A stretch of DNA of 64,000 nt from Leclercia adecarboxylata. Lineage in GTDB: Bacteria > Pseudomonadota > Gammaproteobacteria > Enterobacterales > Enterobacteriaceae. The position numbers and the translations under genes are program-made. Positions 1 through 11,157 of the stretch are shown piece by piece. The notes beneath the pieces were generated by a model. It did no database searches, had not been told where the DNA came from, and saw only the letters and a program-made list of their open reading frames with translations. The first letter of the stretch is position 1, and each line of letters opens with the position of its first letter. The stretch is from contig NZ_CP035382.1 in the NCBI RefSeq assembly GCF_006874705.1, forward strand, positions 434,001 through 498,000, read 5' to 3'.

Positions 1-526
1 ATCCCGCGTAGGTAAAGCTGAGCACCCATAACAGCGCGCCCGTCACGTTATAGAGTGCGAAATGACGGTACGACATGTGTCCCATTCCCGCAACAAAGGG
101 GGCAAAGGTTCTGACGATCGGCACGAAACGCGCGAGAATAATGGTTTTACCGCCGTGTTTCTCATAAAACGCATGGGTTTTATCGAGATAGCTGCGACGG
201 AAAATCTTCGAGTCCGGATTACTGAATAACCGCTCGCCAAACAGCCGCCCTATAGTGTAGTTCACCGCATCGCCAAGGATCGCGGCGATGAGCATCAGAA
301 CCACCATCAGGTGAACGTTGATGTCGTTGGTTTCCAGGGAGGCCAGCGCCCCCGCCACGAACAGCAGCGAATCGCCCGGTAAGAACGGGGTCACCACCAG
401 TCCGGTTTCACAAAACAGGATCAGGAACAGAATGGCATACACCCAGACGCCATAATCAGCGACCAGCTCTGCCAGGTGAACATCAATATGCAGAATGAAA
501 TCAATCAGAAAGCGAATAAAATCCAT
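1..526 (-). CDS. dedA: DedA family inner membrane protein (partial, C-terminus outside window)
   Basis: The reverse strand reads from an ATG at 526 ([17 protein letters not shown]) through 175 codons to the window edge with no stop. The family is about 219 aa, so roughly 45 residues are missing. Visible features are hydrophobic helices, the segment [16 protein letters not shown] typical of DedA/SNARE-associated proteins, and a later [16 protein letters not shown] membrane re-entrant segment. DedA proteins are inner-membrane transporters implicated in undecaprenyl-phosphate or lipid recycling and envelope homeostasis. It lies 27 bp after truA, as the last gene of the conserved pdxB-usg-truA-dedA operon. 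The assignment is secure; the exact substrate is not shown by the sequence. Confidence 0.93.
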   Translation of the reverse strand, partial: MDFIRFLIDFILHIDVHLAELVADYGVWVYAILFLILFCETGLVVTPFLPGDSLLFVAGALASLETNDINVHLMVVLMLIAAILGDAVNYTIGRLFGERLFSNPDSKIFRRSYLDKTHAFYEKHGGKTIILARFVPIVRTFAPFVAGMGHMSYRHFALYNVTGALLWVLSFTYAG

Positions 527-553
527 ATTGTCTAAACCTTTATTGCACGGCTA

Positions 554-1366
554 TCAGTCCGCTAAAAACAGCGGGCCCATTGGCGGTTTCGGAAGGTCAA
601 AACGATCCGGGTAATCGACCGAGACCAGATACAGCCCTTCCGCTTTCGCCGTTGCTGCTGCCAGGGTTCTGTCCTTCGCTGCCAGCAACTCTGCAATCCA
701 GCTCTCCGGCTGGTGTCCGGCGCCCACTTCCATCAGGCTGCCAACAATATTCCGCACCATATGATGTACAAAGGCGTTGGCCTTGATATCCACCACCACA
801 TACGCGCCATACCGGCTGACGTTAATGTGCATCACGTTGCGCCACGGGGTGCGCGATTGGCACTGCACCGCACGAAACGAGGTAAAGTCGTTTTCGCCAA
901 TCAGCGCCTGCGCTGCGCGATGCATGCGCCCGGCATCCAGCGGCTCGTAGAAATGCGTTACGCCCTGGCCTAACACCGCCGGCCGCAGACGCTGGTTATA
1001 GATGATGTAACGGTACCGGCGCGCGGTGGCACTGAAGCGGGCGTGAAAATCGTCCGGCACAGTTTTGACCCAACGCACTGCGATGTCACCAGGCAAATTC
1101 GCATTTACTCCCAGCGTCCAGGCCGCGTCTTTACGCACCGCGGTGGTTTCAAAATGAACCACCTGCCCCGTACCATGGACTCCGGCGTCGGTACGCCCCG
1201 CGCACAGGACATTTATGGGCTCATTCGCCACCTGAGAGAGCGCCTTCTCCAGTTTCTCCTGGACGCTGCGCACTTCGTTCTGACGCTGCCAGCCATAATA
1301 TTTACTGCCATCGTACTCAATCCCGAGAGCAATTTTATGGACCGGCTTTTGTTCCACTTCTGACAT
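554..1366 (-). CDS. truA: tRNA pseudouridine(38-40) synthase TruA
   Basis: A 270-aa protein that isomerises U38, U39 and U40 in the anticodon arm of tRNAs. The conserved GRTDAGVHG segment carries the catalytic Asp near residue 60, and the N-terminal [18 protein letters not shown] is typical of the family. Length matches the E. coli enzyme. Its ATG overlaps the usg stop codon (TGATG), so translation is probably coupled. It belongs to the pdxB-usg-truA-dedA operon. Confidence 0.98.
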   Translation of the reverse strand: MSEVEQKPVHKIALGIEYDGSKYYGWQRQNEVRSVQEKLEKALSQVANEPINVLCAGRTDAGVHGTGQVVHFETTAVRKDAAWTLGVNANLPGDIAVRWVKTVPDDFHARFSATARRYRYIIYNQRLRPAVLGQGVTHFYEPLDAGRMHRAAQALIGENDFTSFRAVQCQSRTPWRNVMHINVSRYGAYVVVDIKANAFVHHMVRNIVGSLMEVGAGHQPESWIAELLAAKDRTLAAATAKAEGLYLVSVDYPDRFDLPKPPMGPLFLAD

Positions 1367-2379
1367 CAGTACAGATACTCCTGCACCAGTTTCTCGGCAA
1401 TTTTCACCGCCATCAGCGCACCGCCGAAACGAACGTTATCGGCCACCGACCAGAACTGGATCTGCTCCGGCATACCGTAATCGTTGCGAACGCAGCCGAT
1501 GGAGAGGCGGGCGTTGCCCGTTGCGTCGCCCACCTGGGTCGGAAACTCGCTCTCTTCGGACAGTTCGATGTCCTCACCGCGGGCAAAGGCGTCGCGCGCC
1601 TCTTCCGCCGCCAGCGGGCGCATCGCTTCGAAGCTCACCATCTGGGCATGGCCGTAAAACACCGGCGACTGCACGCAGTTGGCGGAGATCATCAGCCCTT
1701 CATCCTGTAGGATCTTGCGTACCTGATCGACGATACGGCGCTCTTCACGAACGCTGCCTTCGCGATCCGGCAATAGTGGCAGCATGTTGAAGGCCAGCTG
1801 ACGACCAAAGAAGTCCTCTTCGTCTACCGGAATACCGTTCAGCAACTTCGCGCTCTGCCCGGCCAGCGCATCCACCGCTTTTTTACCATGAGCGGAGGCC
1901 GACAGCAGGCTGGTGACGGTGATACGGGATAAGCCGCCATCATCGATCAGCGGTTTCAGGGCGGTCAGCAGCTGGCTGGTCAGGCTGTCCGGGACGGCGA
2001 TAACGTTACGGTTGCGGTAGTCGGCCAGCACGAACGGGTTGACGTCCGGCACCACCAGCGGCACGTCCGGCTCAAGAGCGAACAGGCCGCTGGAGTCAAT
2101 CACCAGACAGCCCGCAGTGGTGGCGTCTTCAATATAGGTTGCGGAAGCTTCAGCACCGGCGACGAAAAAGGCCAGCTGCGCCTGGGTCCAGTCAAATTCA
2201 GCCGCATCCTGAACGCGTACCGATTTGCCCTCATAACGCAGATGCTCACCTGCGCTCTCATTACGCGCCAGGGCAAAAATCTCCCCCACCGGGAACTGAC
2301 GCTCGGCAAGGGTTTCGAGCAGGGCTTCGCCCACGGCGCCCGTTGCGCCCAGTATGGCAATGTTCCAGCCTTCAGACAT
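1366..2379 (-). CDS. usg: Usg, aspartate-semialdehyde dehydrogenase-like protein
   Basis: A 337-aa protein with an N-terminal Rossmann motif ([17 protein letters not shown]) and the fold of aspartate-semialdehyde dehydrogenase. The genuine asd enzyme is a separate gene in enterobacteria, and Usg has no established catalytic role. Length and position between pdxB and truA are as in E. coli. The stop overlaps the truA start by one base. The region before its start (2380-2446) holds a small G/C-rich hairpin between pdxB and usg. Confidence 0.95.
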   Translation of the reverse strand: MSEGWNIAILGATGAVGEALLETLAERQFPVGEIFALARNESAGEHLRYEGKSVRVQDAAEFDWTQAQLAFFVAGAEASATYIEDATTAGCLVIDSSGLFALEPDVPLVVPDVNPFVLADYRNRNVIAVPDSLTSQLLTALKPLIDDGGLSRITVTSLLSASAHGKKAVDALAGQSAKLLNGIPVDEEDFFGRQLAFNMLPLLPDREGSVREERRIVDQVRKILQDEGLMISANCVQSPVFYGHAQMVSFEAMRPLAAEEARDAFARGEDIELSEESEFPTQVGDATGNARLSIGCVRNDYGMPEQIQFWSVADNVRFGGALMAVKIAEKLVQEYLY

Positions 2380-2446
2380 GGTGGTTTACTCCAGAAATAA
2401 AAAAGCGTCCCCGGCGGGTTATCCGCCAGGGAGCATTAAGAAGACA

Positions 2447-3583
2447 TTAACGAACCGGATGATGAGTGGCGTTGAAACCCAGCTTATGTAACAGTGATGC
2501 CGCCGCAGCGTCATCACACATCACATACAGGGAAGACCATTCGCGGCGCTCCACATAGTGCTTGCGCAGCTTGTCGAACTCACCCGGCATACCCGCTACT
2601 TTTCGCAGCAGCGCGTCATCGCGGCGCACATCATACACTAAATGCACCAGCCTTTTCAGCGTTGCCTGATCCAGCGGGCCATGCAGGGTAATGCGGCCAA
2701 ATTCCGGCGTCGGCAGCAGGGTATCCAGCGCCACCTGCTGCGATTTGCCAATAAAGGCGCTGTAAGCCTCAAACACCTGGGTGGTGCCGCGCGCTTTGCC
2801 TTCCAGGGTGTAGCCGGCGATGTGTGCGGTGCCAATATCCACTTTATTCAGCAGGGCCACGTTGAGATCCGGCTCCGGCTCCCAGACGTCCAGCACCACG
2901 CTGAGATCCTGACCAGCGTCCAGACGCTTCAGCAGCGCGGCGTTGTCCACCACCGGGCCACGACAGGCGTTGATCAGGATAGTGCCCGGCTTCAGGCGGC
3001 TCATCAGCGCCTCATCGGCCAGATGCAGGGATTTATACGGCCCGTCTTTAAACAGCGGAGTATGGAAGGTGAGGACGTCACATTCCGCCACCAGCTCGTC
3101 CAGGCTGCGGAAATCGCCCTCATCGCCACGATCGGCACGCGGGGGATCGCACAGCAGCGTGCGGATACCTAACGCCTCGAGGCGCTTTTGCAGGCGACTG
3201 CCGACGTTACCCACTCCGACAATACCGACAGTGCGATCGGCCAGGCTAAACCCGTCACGCTCGGCCAGCATCAGCAGGGAAGAGAAAACATACTCCACGA
3301 CGGCGATGGCGTTACAGCCCGGCGCGGCGGAAAAACCGATCCCCGCCTGCTTCAGCCACGCGTCATCCACATGATCGGTTCCCGCGGTTGCCGTACCGAC
3401 AAACTTCACCGCTTTACCAGACAACAGCGCCTCATTCACTTTGGTCACTGAGCGCACCATCAGCGCGTCGGCATCATCCAGCTCAGCGAGCGGGATCGGG
3501 CGTCCGGGAACGGCCTTAACCTCACCCAGGCGGCTGAACAGCTCGCGGGCGTAAGGCATATTTTCATCAACGAGGATTTTCAC
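2447..3583 (-). CDS. pdxB: erythronate-4-phosphate dehydrogenase PdxB
   Basis: A 378-aa D-2-hydroxyacid dehydrogenase that oxidises 4-phosphoerythronate in the DXP-dependent pyridoxal phosphate pathway. The NAD-binding motif [12 protein letters not shown] is followed by the catalytic Arg in ACRGPVV, a Glu, and His in [10 protein letters not shown]. The C-terminal roughly 90 residues form the PdxB-specific dimerisation domain. It is the first gene of the pdxB-usg-truA-dedA operon and is divergent from flk across about 110 bp that must contain both promoters. Confidence 0.98.
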   Translation of the reverse strand: MKILVDENMPYARELFSRLGEVKAVPGRPIPLAELDDADALMVRSVTKVNEALLSGKAVKFVGTATAGTDHVDDAWLKQAGIGFSAAPGCNAIAVVEYVFSSLLMLAERDGFSLADRTVGIVGVGNVGSRLQKRLEALGIRTLLCDPPRADRGDEGDFRSLDELVAECDVLTFHTPLFKDGPYKSLHLADEALMSRLKPGTILINACRGPVVDNAALLKRLDAGQDLSVVLDVWEPEPDLNVALLNKVDIGTAHIAGYTLEGKARGTTQVFEAYSAFIGKSQQVALDTLLPTPEFGRITLHGPLDQATLKRLVHLVYDVRRDDALLRKVAGMPGEFDKLRKHYVERREWSSLYVMCDDAAAASLLHKLGFNATHHPVR

Positions 3584-3696
3584 GTCTGAGTACCTGTTTG
3601 AGAGGAAGTTAACCGGTCAAGTGTGCCATAATCTGGCCGCCAGGCATATACGTAACCTGGTTTACGCAGAGTAACGACCTTAAGGATTTTTTGACG

Positions 3697-4701
3697 ATGC
3701 AGCCCATTTCAGGTACGCCGCCGCAACCTCCGGGTGACGGCCCGCGTCCGTCTCATGTCGCAGGCGAACAGCCCCTCTCCACACAGCAGCGCACCGTACT
3801 GGAACGCCTGATCACCCGGCTGATTGCCCTGACGTCGCAGCAGAATGCGGAAGTGTGGGCTGGGGTCAAACACGATCTGGGCCTGAAGGGCGATGCGCCC
3901 ATGCTGTCGCGTCACTTCCCTGCTGCAGAGCAAAACCTGAACCAGCGCCTGAATACCGCGCAGCAAAACCACACCACCCGGCAGATGGTCTCGCAGCTGA
4001 CGGAGCTGTTAAGCCAGGGGAATAACCGTCAGGCGACCAGCGATTTTATTCGTCAGCAGTACGGTCAGACGGCACTTAGCCAACTGACGCCCGAGCAGCT
4101 TAAGACGGTGCTGACGCTGCTGCAAAATAACCAGCTCGCCATTCCGCAGCCGCAACAGCGTCCGGCCACTGAGCGCCCGCTGCTGCCTGCTGAACACAAT
4201 ACGCTCAAGCAGATGGTGACCAAGCTGGCCGCCGCTACGGGTGAGCCGACCAAACTGATCTGGCAGTCGATGCTGGAGTTGTCCGGTGTAAAAGCGGGAG
4301 AGTTGATCCCGGCCAGACAGTTTACCCATCTTGCCACCTGGCTGCAGGCACGCCAGACCCTGAGCAGCCAGAGCGCGCCAACCCTGCACACCCTGCAGGC
4401 AGCGCTGAAACAGCCGCTGGAGCCGCAGGAGTGGGACAGCATTCAGGATTATGCCCACCAGAACTGGCAGGCGACGCCGCAGACGGTGCTGACCACCGCG
4501 CAGGTTCAGGATCTGCTTAATGCGATCTTTACCCGCCGCACCGAGCGTGAAGCTGGCGTAATTGAAGTGCGCAATATCCAGCCGATCTACAGCCCGCTGT
4601 TTGCCCCGGTGGTGGAAACCTTCAGAACGCTCTCCGCCCGTCCGGGACTGATGTTAATTGCGTTAATCATTGCGCTGGCGATTTTCTGGTTGGTCGTCTG
4701 A
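3697..4701 (+). CDS. flk: flagella biosynthesis regulator Flk
   Basis: A 334-aa protein with a Pro/Gln-rich N-terminus (MQPISGTPPQPPGDG), helical Gln-rich middle, and a single C-terminal membrane anchor (LMLIALIIALAIFWLVV), matching Flk/Div. Flk prevents premature switching of the flagellar export apparatus when rings are incomplete. An in-frame TTG lies at 3691, but the ATG at 3697 has a better-placed TAAGGA ribosome site about 10 bases upstream and gives the family N-terminus. A flagellin gene occurs much later in the window, but the fli operons themselves are not here. Confidence 0.95.
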   Translation: MQPISGTPPQPPGDGPRPSHVAGEQPLSTQQRTVLERLITRLIALTSQQNAEVWAGVKHDLGLKGDAPMLSRHFPAAEQNLNQRLNTAQQNHTTRQMVSQLTELLSQGNNRQATSDFIRQQYGQTALSQLTPEQLKTVLTLLQNNQLAIPQPQQRPATERPLLPAEHNTLKQMVTKLAAATGEPTKLIWQSMLELSGVKAGELIPARQFTHLATWLQARQTLSSQSAPTLHTLQAALKQPLEPQEWDSIQDYAHQNWQATPQTVLTTAQVQDLLNAIFTRRTEREAGVIEVRNIQPIYSPLFAPVVETFRTLSARPGLMLIALIIALAIFWLVV

Positions 4702-4706
4702 TATTT

Positions 4707-4785
4707 TGCCCGGTGGCGCTACGCTTACCGGGCCTACAAAAAGACAACCTGTAGGCCGGGTAAGGCGTAGCCGCCACCCGGCAAC
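4707..4785. repeat. REP/BIME palindromic unit after flk
   Basis: Two inverted copies of a REP-like sequence (GCCCGGTGGCGCTACGC and its inverse with GTAGGCCGGGTAAGGC) are separated by a short spacer. This is the classic enterobacterial bacterial interspersed mosaic element between two convergent genes (flk and yfcJ). It can form a long hairpin that stabilises mRNA ends or blocks read-through. Confidence 0.88.
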
Positions 4786-4791
4786 AAACCG

Positions 4792-5970
4792 CTAAGATTT
4801 ACGAAACGCCACCAGCGTCACCACTATTCCCACCACCGCAGAAACCGCCCCTGCCAGGAAGACCGATGGATAACCAAATGACGTCGCTAACAGGCCTGCC
4901 AGCGGCGCGGTGACCCCGTATGAGATATCCTGAAACGCGGCATAACCGCCCAGCGCCGTGCCGCGTACCTGCGGGGCAACGCGTTTAACGACCTCGACAC
5001 CGAGTGCCGGGAAGATCAGTGAACAGCCGCAGCCGGTCAGGGCTGCGCCCAGCAGCGCCACCGGCGCGTTTGGGGCCTGCCAGAGCAGCACAAGGCCAAG
5101 GGTTTCAATCACCAGCGAGGCCACCGCCACCTTCACGCCACCATAACGATCCGGCATCCAGCCGAACAGCACCCGCATCAGAACAAACGCGCCGCCAAAG
5201 GCGGTAAGCGTAAACCCTGCCATCGCCCAGCCGCGGCTCATAAAGTAGAGCGAGACGAAGGTACCAATCACCGCAAAGCCGACACCCTGCAGGGCAAGGC
5301 CCAGACCCGGTTGCCAGATTTGCCCCACAACGCTCCACAGGGAGGGTCGTTCGCCTTTATGGGCCGGAACTTTACGCACCGTGCCGTTAAACGCCCATGC
5401 CAGCAGCGGCAGAGCCATGGTGGTGGCAGCCAGTGCCGCAAAGCCAAACTGGCTGTTAATCAACAGCCCCAGCGGTGCGCCAGCGGCCAGCGCCCCATAG
5501 ATGGCCATCCCGTTCCAGGACATCACTTTGCCGGAACGTGCGGGCCCTACCAGCCCCATCCCCCAGGTCAGGGTGCCGGTCAGCAGCTGACTTTCACCAA
5601 AACCAAGGATTAAGCGTCCCACCACCAGCAGCGCGAATTTCCAGGCAGCATCCACCGGCAGCAGCGCGGCCAGTAGCCATGCGCCGCCCGCCAGCCCGCA
5701 GGCAAACATGCCCTGCAGCGCCGAGCGTTTGGCACCATGCTGATCCGCCAGCCGTCCGGCGTAGCCGCGGGTTAACACCGTGGCTAAGAACTGAATACCC
5801 ACGGCGATACCCACCATGGTATTGCCATAGCCCAGCCCCTGGTGAACAAACAGCGGGATCACCGGCAGCGGCAGGCCAACGGTCATATAGGTCAGGAATA
5901 CCGCAAAGGCGATACGAAACAGCGAGACGTTTCCGGAGGAGGCGTTTTTATCTGATGTAACGGCCGTCAT
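4792..5970 (-). CDS. yfcJ: MFS transporter YfcJ
   Basis: A 392-aa protein of the major facilitator superfamily with about 12 hydrophobic segments. The inter-helix signature [16 protein letters not shown] lies after TM2 and a related motif follows TM8 (GWMPDRYGG). An upstream ATG at 5982 has no ribosome site. The ATG at 5970 is preceded by GGAG and gives the known family start MTAV. The substrate is not established; it is treated as an uncharacterised exporter in E. coli. It is convergent with flk and follows the fabB terminator. Confidence 0.94.
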   Translation of the reverse strand: MTAVTSDKNASSGNVSLFRIAFAVFLTYMTVGLPLPVIPLFVHQGLGYGNTMVGIAVGIQFLATVLTRGYAGRLADQHGAKRSALQGMFACGLAGGAWLLAALLPVDAAWKFALLVVGRLILGFGESQLLTGTLTWGMGLVGPARSGKVMSWNGMAIYGALAAGAPLGLLINSQFGFAALAATTMALPLLAWAFNGTVRKVPAHKGERPSLWSVVGQIWQPGLGLALQGVGFAVIGTFVSLYFMSRGWAMAGFTLTAFGGAFVLMRVLFGWMPDRYGGVKVAVASLVIETLGLVLLWQAPNAPVALLGAALTGCGCSLIFPALGVEVVKRVAPQVRGTALGGYAAFQDISYGVTAPLAGLLATSFGYPSVFLAGAVSAVVGIVVTLVAFRKS

Positions 5971-5992
5971 GCATAACTCCATGTTCAGGCAT

Positions 5993-6018
5993 AAAAAAAG
6001 GGAGCCACAGGCTCCCTC
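5993..6018 (-). terminator. rho-independent terminator of fabB
   Basis: On the minus strand AGAGGGAGCCTGTGGCTCCC is followed directly by a run of T, a stem of about 8 bp (GGGAGCC/GGCTCCC). It sits just after the fabB stop and before yfcJ. Confidence 0.88.
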
Positions 6019-6036
6019 TTACTATACATCAAACGC

Positions 6037-7254
6037 TTATGCTTTCAGCTTACGCATGACCAGCGTGGCGTTGGTGCCGCCGAAACCGAAGCTGTTGGAC
6101 ATCACGGTATTCAGCTCGCGCTCGGTTGTCGCGGTAACGATGTTCAGGCCAGCAGCCTGCTCGTCCAGCTCTTCCACGTTGATGCTTGGGGCGATGAAGC
6201 CGTGTTCCAGCATCAGCAGGGAGTAGATAGCTTCCTGTACGCCAGCCGCACCCAGAGAGTGACCGGTCATGGCTTTGGTCGCGGAGATGGCCGGGCTGTT
6301 GTCGCCAAACACTTCGCGGATAGCACCCAGCTCTTTCACGTCGCCTACCGGAGTAGAGGTGCCGTGGGAGTTCAGGTAGTCGATTGGGGTATCCAGGCCG
6401 TGCATCGCCATCTTCATGCAGCGCACTGCGCCTTCACCGGATGGAGCAACCATGTCTGCACCGTCGGAGGTTGCGCCGTAGCCCACGATCTCAGCATAGA
6501 TGTGCGCGCCACGGGCCAGAGCGTGTTCCAGCTCTTCAACCACAACCATACCGCCACCGCCGGCGATAACGAAGCCGTCGCGGCTTGCATCGTAAGTACG
6601 GGAGGCTTTTTCTGGCGTTTCGTTATATTTGGTGGACAGTGCGCCCATCGCGTCGAACTCACAGGCCATTTCCCAGCCCAGTTCTTCGCCGCCGCCAGCA
6701 AACACGATGTCCTGTTTGCCCAGCTGGATCTGCTCTACCGCGTTACCGATACAGTGTGCGGAGGTGGCACATGCGGAGCTGATGGAGTAGTTTACGCCGT
6801 GAATTTTGAACGGGGTGGCGAGGCAGGCGGATACCGCTGAGCCCATCGCTTTGGTCACCACGTATGGACCCACCGCTTTCAGGCCGCGCGGGCTACGCAT
6901 AGCGTCAGCACCGAAGACCTGCGCTTTTGACGAACCGCCGGAGCCAGCAATCAGACCCACGCGTGGGTTGTTCTGATAAACGTCTTCGCTCAGGCCAGCA
7001 TCAGCAATGGCTTCCTGCATGGAGAGGTAGGCGTAGATAGAGGCATCGTTCATGAAACGGACCACTTTGCGATCGATCATGCCCGTGGTGTCCAGTTTGA
7101 CATTACCCCAGACGTGGCTGCGCATGCCAGAATCTTTAAACTCTTCAGAGAAGGTGATCCCGGAGCGTCCTTCACGCAGAGATGCCAGGACTTCCTGCTG
7201 GTTATTACCGATGCTGGAAACGATGCCCAAGCCAGTAATCACTGCACGTTTCAT
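6037..7254 (-). CDS. fabB: beta-ketoacyl-ACP synthase I (FabB)
   Basis: A 405-aa condensing enzyme of fatty acid synthesis, essential for unsaturated chains. The active-site Cys is in [12 protein letters not shown], and the two catalytic His are in [11 protein letters not shown] and [10 protein letters not shown] Gly-rich C-terminal [14 protein letters not shown] is also present. Length is one residue below E. coli FabB. Its promoter region at 7297-7335 shows a FabR operator and a FadR-like site, the expected dual control by unsaturated acyl chains. Confidence 0.99.
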   Translation of the reverse strand: MKRAVITGLGIVSSIGNNQQEVLASLREGRSGITFSEEFKDSGMRSHVWGNVKLDTTGMIDRKVVRFMNDASIYAYLSMQEAIADAGLSEDVYQNNPRVGLIAGSGGSSKAQVFGADAMRSPRGLKAVGPYVVTKAMGSAVSACLATPFKIHGVNYSISSACATSAHCIGNAVEQIQLGKQDIVFAGGGEELGWEMACEFDAMGALSTKYNETPEKASRTYDASRDGFVIAGGGGMVVVEELEHALARGAHIYAEIVGYGATSDGADMVAPSGEGAVRCMKMAMHGLDTPIDYLNSHGTSTPVGDVKELGAIREVFGDNSPAISATKAMTGHSLGAAGVQEAIYSLLMLEHGFIAPSINVEELDEQAAGLNIVTATTERELNTVMSNSFGFGGTNATLVMRKLKA

Positions 7255-7296
7255 TCAATACCTCTGTAAGTCGCACTATTTTAAGTTTCGAGTCGC

Positions 7297-7335
7297 ACAA
7301 TAGCGTACACTTGTACGCCGAACAAGTCCGATCAG
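7297..7335 (-). promoter_or_regulatory. fabB promoter with FabR operator and FadR-like site
   Basis: Reading the minus strand, a -35 hexamer TTGTTC (7320-7325) and a -10 hexamer TATTGT (7297-7302) are 17 bp apart. The palindrome GGCGTACAAGTGTACGCT (7302-7319), a match to the FabR operator, fills the spacer. CTGATCGGACTTGTT (7321-7335), resembling the FadR activator site of fabB, overlaps the -35 region. FabR repressing and FadR activating fabB is established in E. coli; the placement here is seen directly. Confidence 0.8.
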
Positions 7336-7412
7336 CCAATTTCTGCGGAAATTTGCACCAACAGACGCACATCGTTAAGATCGCGGCACAGCCTGTCAGA
7401 CGAGTAACTTAC

Positions 7413-9416
7413 GTGAAACAAAACGCCATACAACCTGCCAACCTCGAATTCAACGCTGAGGGTACACCTGTTTCCCGAGATTTTGATGATGTCTACTTCT
7501 CTAATGATAACGGACTGGAAGAGACACGTTATGTTTTCCTCGATGGAAATCAGCTGAACGCCCGTTTCCCGGTACATCCCCGCGATCTGTTCGTGGTGGC
7601 GGAGAGCGGTTTTGGCACCGGCCTGAACTTTCTTACCCTCTGGCAGGCGTTCGATCGCTTCCGTGCGGCTCACCCTGAGGCTACGCTGCAAAGGTTACAT
7701 TTCATCAGTTTTGAGAAATTCCCGCTGGCCGCCGCCGACCTGCGTCTGGCGCATCAGCACTGGCCGGAATTAGCGCCCTGGGCAGAGCAGCTCCAGGCCC
7801 AGTGGCCGCTGCCTATCGCGGGCTGCCATCGTCTGCTGCTGGATGGCGGGCGCGTCACCCTCGATATCTGGCTGGGTGATATCAACGAGCTGACTGACAA
7901 GCTGGATGACTCCCTCAATCAGCAGGTCGACGCCTGGTTCCTTGACGGCTTCGCTCCGGCCAAAAACCCGGATATGTGGAGCCCGGAGCTGTTTGCCGCA
8001 ATGGCCCGCCTGGCCCGCCCCGGGGCTACGCTTGCCACCTTCACCTGCGCCGGATTTGTCCGTCGTGGCCTGCAGGAAGCTGGCTTCACCATGCAAAAAA
8101 CCAAAGGCTTTGGCCGCAAGCGCGAAATGCTCGTCGGGGTGATGGAGCAGGATCGCCCCTCCCCTGCCCGCTGGCCGTGGTTTGCCCGTACGGCCAGCGA
8201 CGGACGGGAAACCGCCGTGGTGGGCGGCGGGATCGCCAGCGCCCTGCTGTCGCTGGCGCTGTTGCGCCGCGGCTGGCAGGTGACGCTCTACTGCGCCGAC
8301 CTGGCCCCGGCGACGGGTGCCTCCGGCAATCGCCAGGGCGCGCTCTATCCCCTGCTGAGCGCGCACGATGCGGCGCTCAGCCAGTTTTTCCCGACGGCAT
8401 TTACCTTTGCCCGTCGTCTGTACGATGCCCTGCCGGTCGCGTTTGATCATACCTGGTGCGGCGTCACCCAGCTTGGCTGGGACGAGAAGAGTCAGCAGAA
8501 AATCAACCAGATGCTTGCCCTGGGCCTGCCCGAGCAGATCGCCGTTGCGGTCAACGCCCAACAGGTGGAAGAGAGTATCGGGGTGCCGACCGGCTGCGGC
8601 GGGATCCAGTACCCGCTCGGCGGCTGGCTGTGTCCGGCGCAGCTTACCGCGGCGGTGATTGCCGAGGCGCAAACGCTCGGCCTGCAGGTGCAGTACGGTC
8701 GCAAAGTGACGTCGCTTGAGCAGACCGACGCGCGCTGGACGCTGCACTTCGCCGGGGGCGAGCACGTGCAACACGGCAGCGTGGTGCTGGCCAACGGACA
8801 TGGCATCAGCCAGTTCAGCCAGACCGCACAGCTGCCGGTTTATCCGGTGGGTGGTCAGGTGAGCCATATCCCGGCCGCCCCGCAGCTGAGCCAGCTGCGC
8901 CAGGTACTCTGCTACGACGGGTATCTGACGCCGCAAAATCCGACCAACGGCCACCACTGTATCGGTGCGAGCTATCACCGTGGACAGACGGAGCCGCAGT
9001 ACAGCGACGAGGATCAGCAGCATAACCGCCAGCGGTTGATCGACTGTTTACCCCAGGCGACATGGGCACAAGAGGTAGACGTCAGCGCCGGAGAGGCGCG
9101 CAACGGTATTCGCTGCGCCACCCGCGATCACCTGCCGATGACCGGGGCGGTGCCGGACTATGACGCCACCCTGGCGGCGTATCAGGATTTAGCCCACAAC
9201 AAGGACCAGGCAGTGAATGCCCCGGAATTCCGCAATCTGTTTATGCTGGGCGGACTGGGTTCACGCGGGCTCTGTACGGCACCGCTGACGGCGGAAATAC
9301 TCGCCGCGCAGATGAGCCACGAGCCGATCCCGCTGGATGCGCATACGCTGGCGGCGCTGAATCCGAACCGGTTATGGGTGAGGAAGTTGTTGAAAGGGAA
9401 GATGGTGAAAGCGTAG
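7413..9416 (+). CDS. mnmC: bifunctional tRNA-modifying enzyme MnmC
   Basis: A 667-aa fusion that completes 5-methylaminomethyl-2-thiouridine at the wobble position of tRNAs. The N-terminal half is a SAM-dependent methyltransferase ([13 protein letters not shown], then [14 protein letters not shown]). The C-terminal half is an FAD oxidoreductase ([19 protein letters not shown]) that removes the carboxymethyl group. The open frame extends upstream to 7311, but the GTG at 7413 gives [14 protein letters not shown], the family N-terminus; E. coli also uses GTG. It is divergent from fabB. A BIME follows the stop. Confidence 0.97.
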   Translation: MKQNAIQPANLEFNAEGTPVSRDFDDVYFSNDNGLEETRYVFLDGNQLNARFPVHPRDLFVVAESGFGTGLNFLTLWQAFDRFRAAHPEATLQRLHFISFEKFPLAAADLRLAHQHWPELAPWAEQLQAQWPLPIAGCHRLLLDGGRVTLDIWLGDINELTDKLDDSLNQQVDAWFLDGFAPAKNPDMWSPELFAAMARLARPGATLATFTCAGFVRRGLQEAGFTMQKTKGFGRKREMLVGVMEQDRPSPARWPWFARTASDGRETAVVGGGIASALLSLALLRRGWQVTLYCADLAPATGASGNRQGALYPLLSAHDAALSQFFPTAFTFARRLYDALPVAFDHTWCGVTQLGWDEKSQQKINQMLALGLPEQIAVAVNAQQVEESIGVPTGCGGIQYPLGGWLCPAQLTAAVIAEAQTLGLQVQYGRKVTSLEQTDARWTLHFAGGEHVQHGSVVLANGHGISQFSQTAQLPVYPVGGQVSHIPAAPQLSQLRQVLCYDGYLTPQNPTNGHHCIGASYHRGQTEPQYSDEDQQHNRQRLIDCLPQATWAQEVDVSAGEARNGIRCATRDHLPMTGAVPDYDATLAAYQDLAHNKDQAVNAPEFRNLFMLGGLGSRGLCTAPLTAEILAAQMSHEPIPLDAHTLAALNPNRLWVRKLLKGKMVKA

Positions 9417-9501
9417 GCCCGGTATGCGTAGCGCCACCGGGCGTCTGGCAGAGGAGCCGTTTTCACGCCGGGCGGCGCATGCGCTTGCCCGGCCTACAGG
9501 C
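9417..9501. repeat. REP/BIME palindromic unit after mnmC
   Basis: Two REP-like units in opposite orientation (GCCCGGTATGCGTAGCGCC and GCGCTTGCCCGGCCTAC) lie between the convergent genes mnmC and yfcL. The sequence type is the same as at 4707. Confidence 0.82.
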
Positions 9502-9507
9502 GCTAAC

Positions 9508-9789
9508 TTATGACGTCAGGCTGGCTTTCTGAAACAAGGTTTCCCACATCCCCAGCACCAGCGACTGGTCGCGCGGAGAGAGCTCGCCCGCCAGAATGGC
9601 TTTTTCCAGGCTGCGGGACACTTCAGCGTGCACCGCCTGTGGTGAATGGTCATCACCGGCTTCCAGCTCGGCAACGGCCAGCGTCAGGTGTCCACGCAGA
9701 TAACCGCTGGCGAACAGCTCATCGTCACTGGCGTGTTCTACCATGTCATCAATTAACGCCAGAATGCGTGATTCAAACTCTGCGATCAT
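9508..9789 (-). CDS. yfcL: YfcL family protein
   Basis: A 93-aa acidic, soluble protein ([35 protein letters not shown]) matching the YfcL family in length and position. Its function is not known. It ends the epmC-yfcL pair, 13 bp after epmC, and is probably cotranscribed with epmC, yfcA and mepA. Confidence 0.9.
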   Translation of the reverse strand: MIAEFESRILALIDDMVEHASDDELFASGYLRGHLTLAVAELEAGDDHSPQAVHAEVSRSLEKAILAGELSPRDQSLVLGMWETLFQKASLTS

Positions 9790-9802
9790 CTTCTTTCCTC
9801 TA

Positions 9803-10348
9803 TTAAAGATCTTCCGGCCACGGGAAGCATTCCGCCGTGATCTCCGGCGTGTGGTAATAATTCTGTAAAGCCTTGATCAAGCGCGCCGGACGTTCCGGGA
9901 TGCCGTTCTCAAGATAGTCCATCACCTGCGCGTGAACGCGGCGCTGGAAGACAATACGGTCTGGCTCGAAGTCCCCTTCAAGGTTGTCACAGCTGACGTT
10001 GAACGGAAATCCTGCCGCCACGCAGAACAGCCACTCCAGCGCCTGGGGTTTCACTTCCACATCTTCAAACTGCCCCTGGGTCGCTGCGTCTCGCCCGTCC
10101 GGGCAGTACCAGTAGCCAAAGTCCACCAGCTCGCGACGCGCTTTTCCGGCAATACACCAGTGCGATATTTCATGCAAACCGCTGGCATAAAATCCGTGTG
10201 CGAAAACGATCCGGTTGAACGGAAGCTCAGCATCTGCAGGAAGATAGATCGGTTCGTCGTCGCCTTTAATCAGACGGGTATTAAAATCATCGGCAAAACA
10301 GCCGTCGAAAATCGCGATCAGCTGTTCATATTTATGCGTACTGTTCAT
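9803..10348 (-). CDS. epmC: elongation factor P hydroxylase EpmC
   Basis: A 181-aa member of the YfcM family, which hydroxylates the beta-lysylated Lys34 of elongation factor P as the last step of its modification. The family signature [14 protein letters not shown] provides putative metal-binding His and Glu residues. The start ATG meets the yfcA stop with a one-base overlap, so the genes are coupled. epmA and epmB are not in the window. Confidence 0.93.
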   Translation of the reverse strand: MNSTHKYEQLIAIFDGCFADDFNTRLIKGDDEPIYLPADAELPFNRIVFAHGFYASGLHEISHWCIAGKARRELVDFGYWYCPDGRDAATQGQFEDVEVKPQALEWLFCVAAGFPFNVSCDNLEGDFEPDRIVFQRRVHAQVMDYLENGIPERPARLIKALQNYYHTPEITAECFPWPEDL

Positions 10349-11157
10349 TAGTTCATCCCCAACCAGTAGAGGATCTCCTGTCCGTGGCTGTCATAAAGAA
10401 GTTTAGCGCTCATGACGGCCGAGACAATGACAATCATCGGACGGATGAGCTGTTGCCCTTTGCTTAACACCAGGCGCGATCCCACCCGTGCGCCCAGGAA
10501 CTGGCCGGCCATCATCACAAAGCCGGTTGCCCAGATCACCTTCCCGCCGATGATAAACAGCAGCAGGCCGCCCAGGTTAGAGGTGGCGTTCAGCACCTTG
10601 GCGTGGGCGGTGGATTTAGCGAGGTTAAACCCGGCCAGCGTCACAAAGGCCAGGGCATAGAACGACCCGGCGCCGGGACCGAAAAAGCCGTCATAGAAGC
10701 CGACGCAGCCGCCAGCGATCAGGGCAAACGGCAGTCCGTGCAGGCGGCGCTGACGGTCCTCTTCCCCGAGCCTGGGCATCAGCAAAAAGTAGAGACCAAT
10801 ACAGATCACAAGGATCGGCAAAATCTGGCGCAGTATGTCGGACTGCACGTGCTGAACCAGCAGCGCGCCGGAGGTCGACCCGATAAAGGTCATCAGAATA
10901 TTGAGCTTCTGATCGGCCAGGCTCACCACCTTGCGGCGGATAAAGTAGATCGACGCCGATAACGAACCACCGCAGGCCTGTAGCTTGTTGGTCGCCAGCG
11001 CCTGCGCCGGGCTCATCCCTGCCGCCAGCAGCGCCGGAACGGTCAGGAGCCCGCCGCCGCCGGCCAGAGCATCAATAAAACCGGCCAGCATGGCGATAAA
11101 AAACAGCGCCACCAGCAGCAGCGGCGACACCATAAACAACTCAGTAAATTGGTCCAT
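10348..11157 (-). CDS. yfcA: TSUP family membrane transporter YfcA
   Basis: A 269-aa polytopic protein of the TauE/SafE family (about 8 TM segments), with the repeat motif GFIDALAGGGGLLTVPALL near the N-terminus and GGCVGFYDGFFGPGAGSF in the middle, typical of sulfite/sulfonate-type exporters. The ATG at 11157 overlaps the mepA stop by one base; a GTG one codon upstream is not needed. The true substrate is not established. Confidence 0.94.
   Translation of the reverse strand: MDQFTELFMVSPLLLVALFFIAMLAGFIDALAGGGGLLTVPALLAAGMSPAQALATNKLQACGGSLSASIYFIRRKVVSLADQKLNILMTFIGSTSGALLVQHVQSDILRQILPILVICIGLYFLLMPRLGEEDRQRRLHGLPFALIAGGCVGFYDGFFGPGAGSFYALAFVTLAGFNLAKSTAHAKVLNATSNLGGLLLFIIGGKVIWATGFVMMAGQFLGARVGSRLVLSKGQQLIRPMIVIVSAVMSAKLLYDSHGQEILYWLGMN

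Noticed and set aside
7770..9023. A 417-aa minus-strand frame inside mnmC
   Set aside because: It lies wholly antisense to a well-conserved MnmC and is a GC-rich shadow frame without family features.
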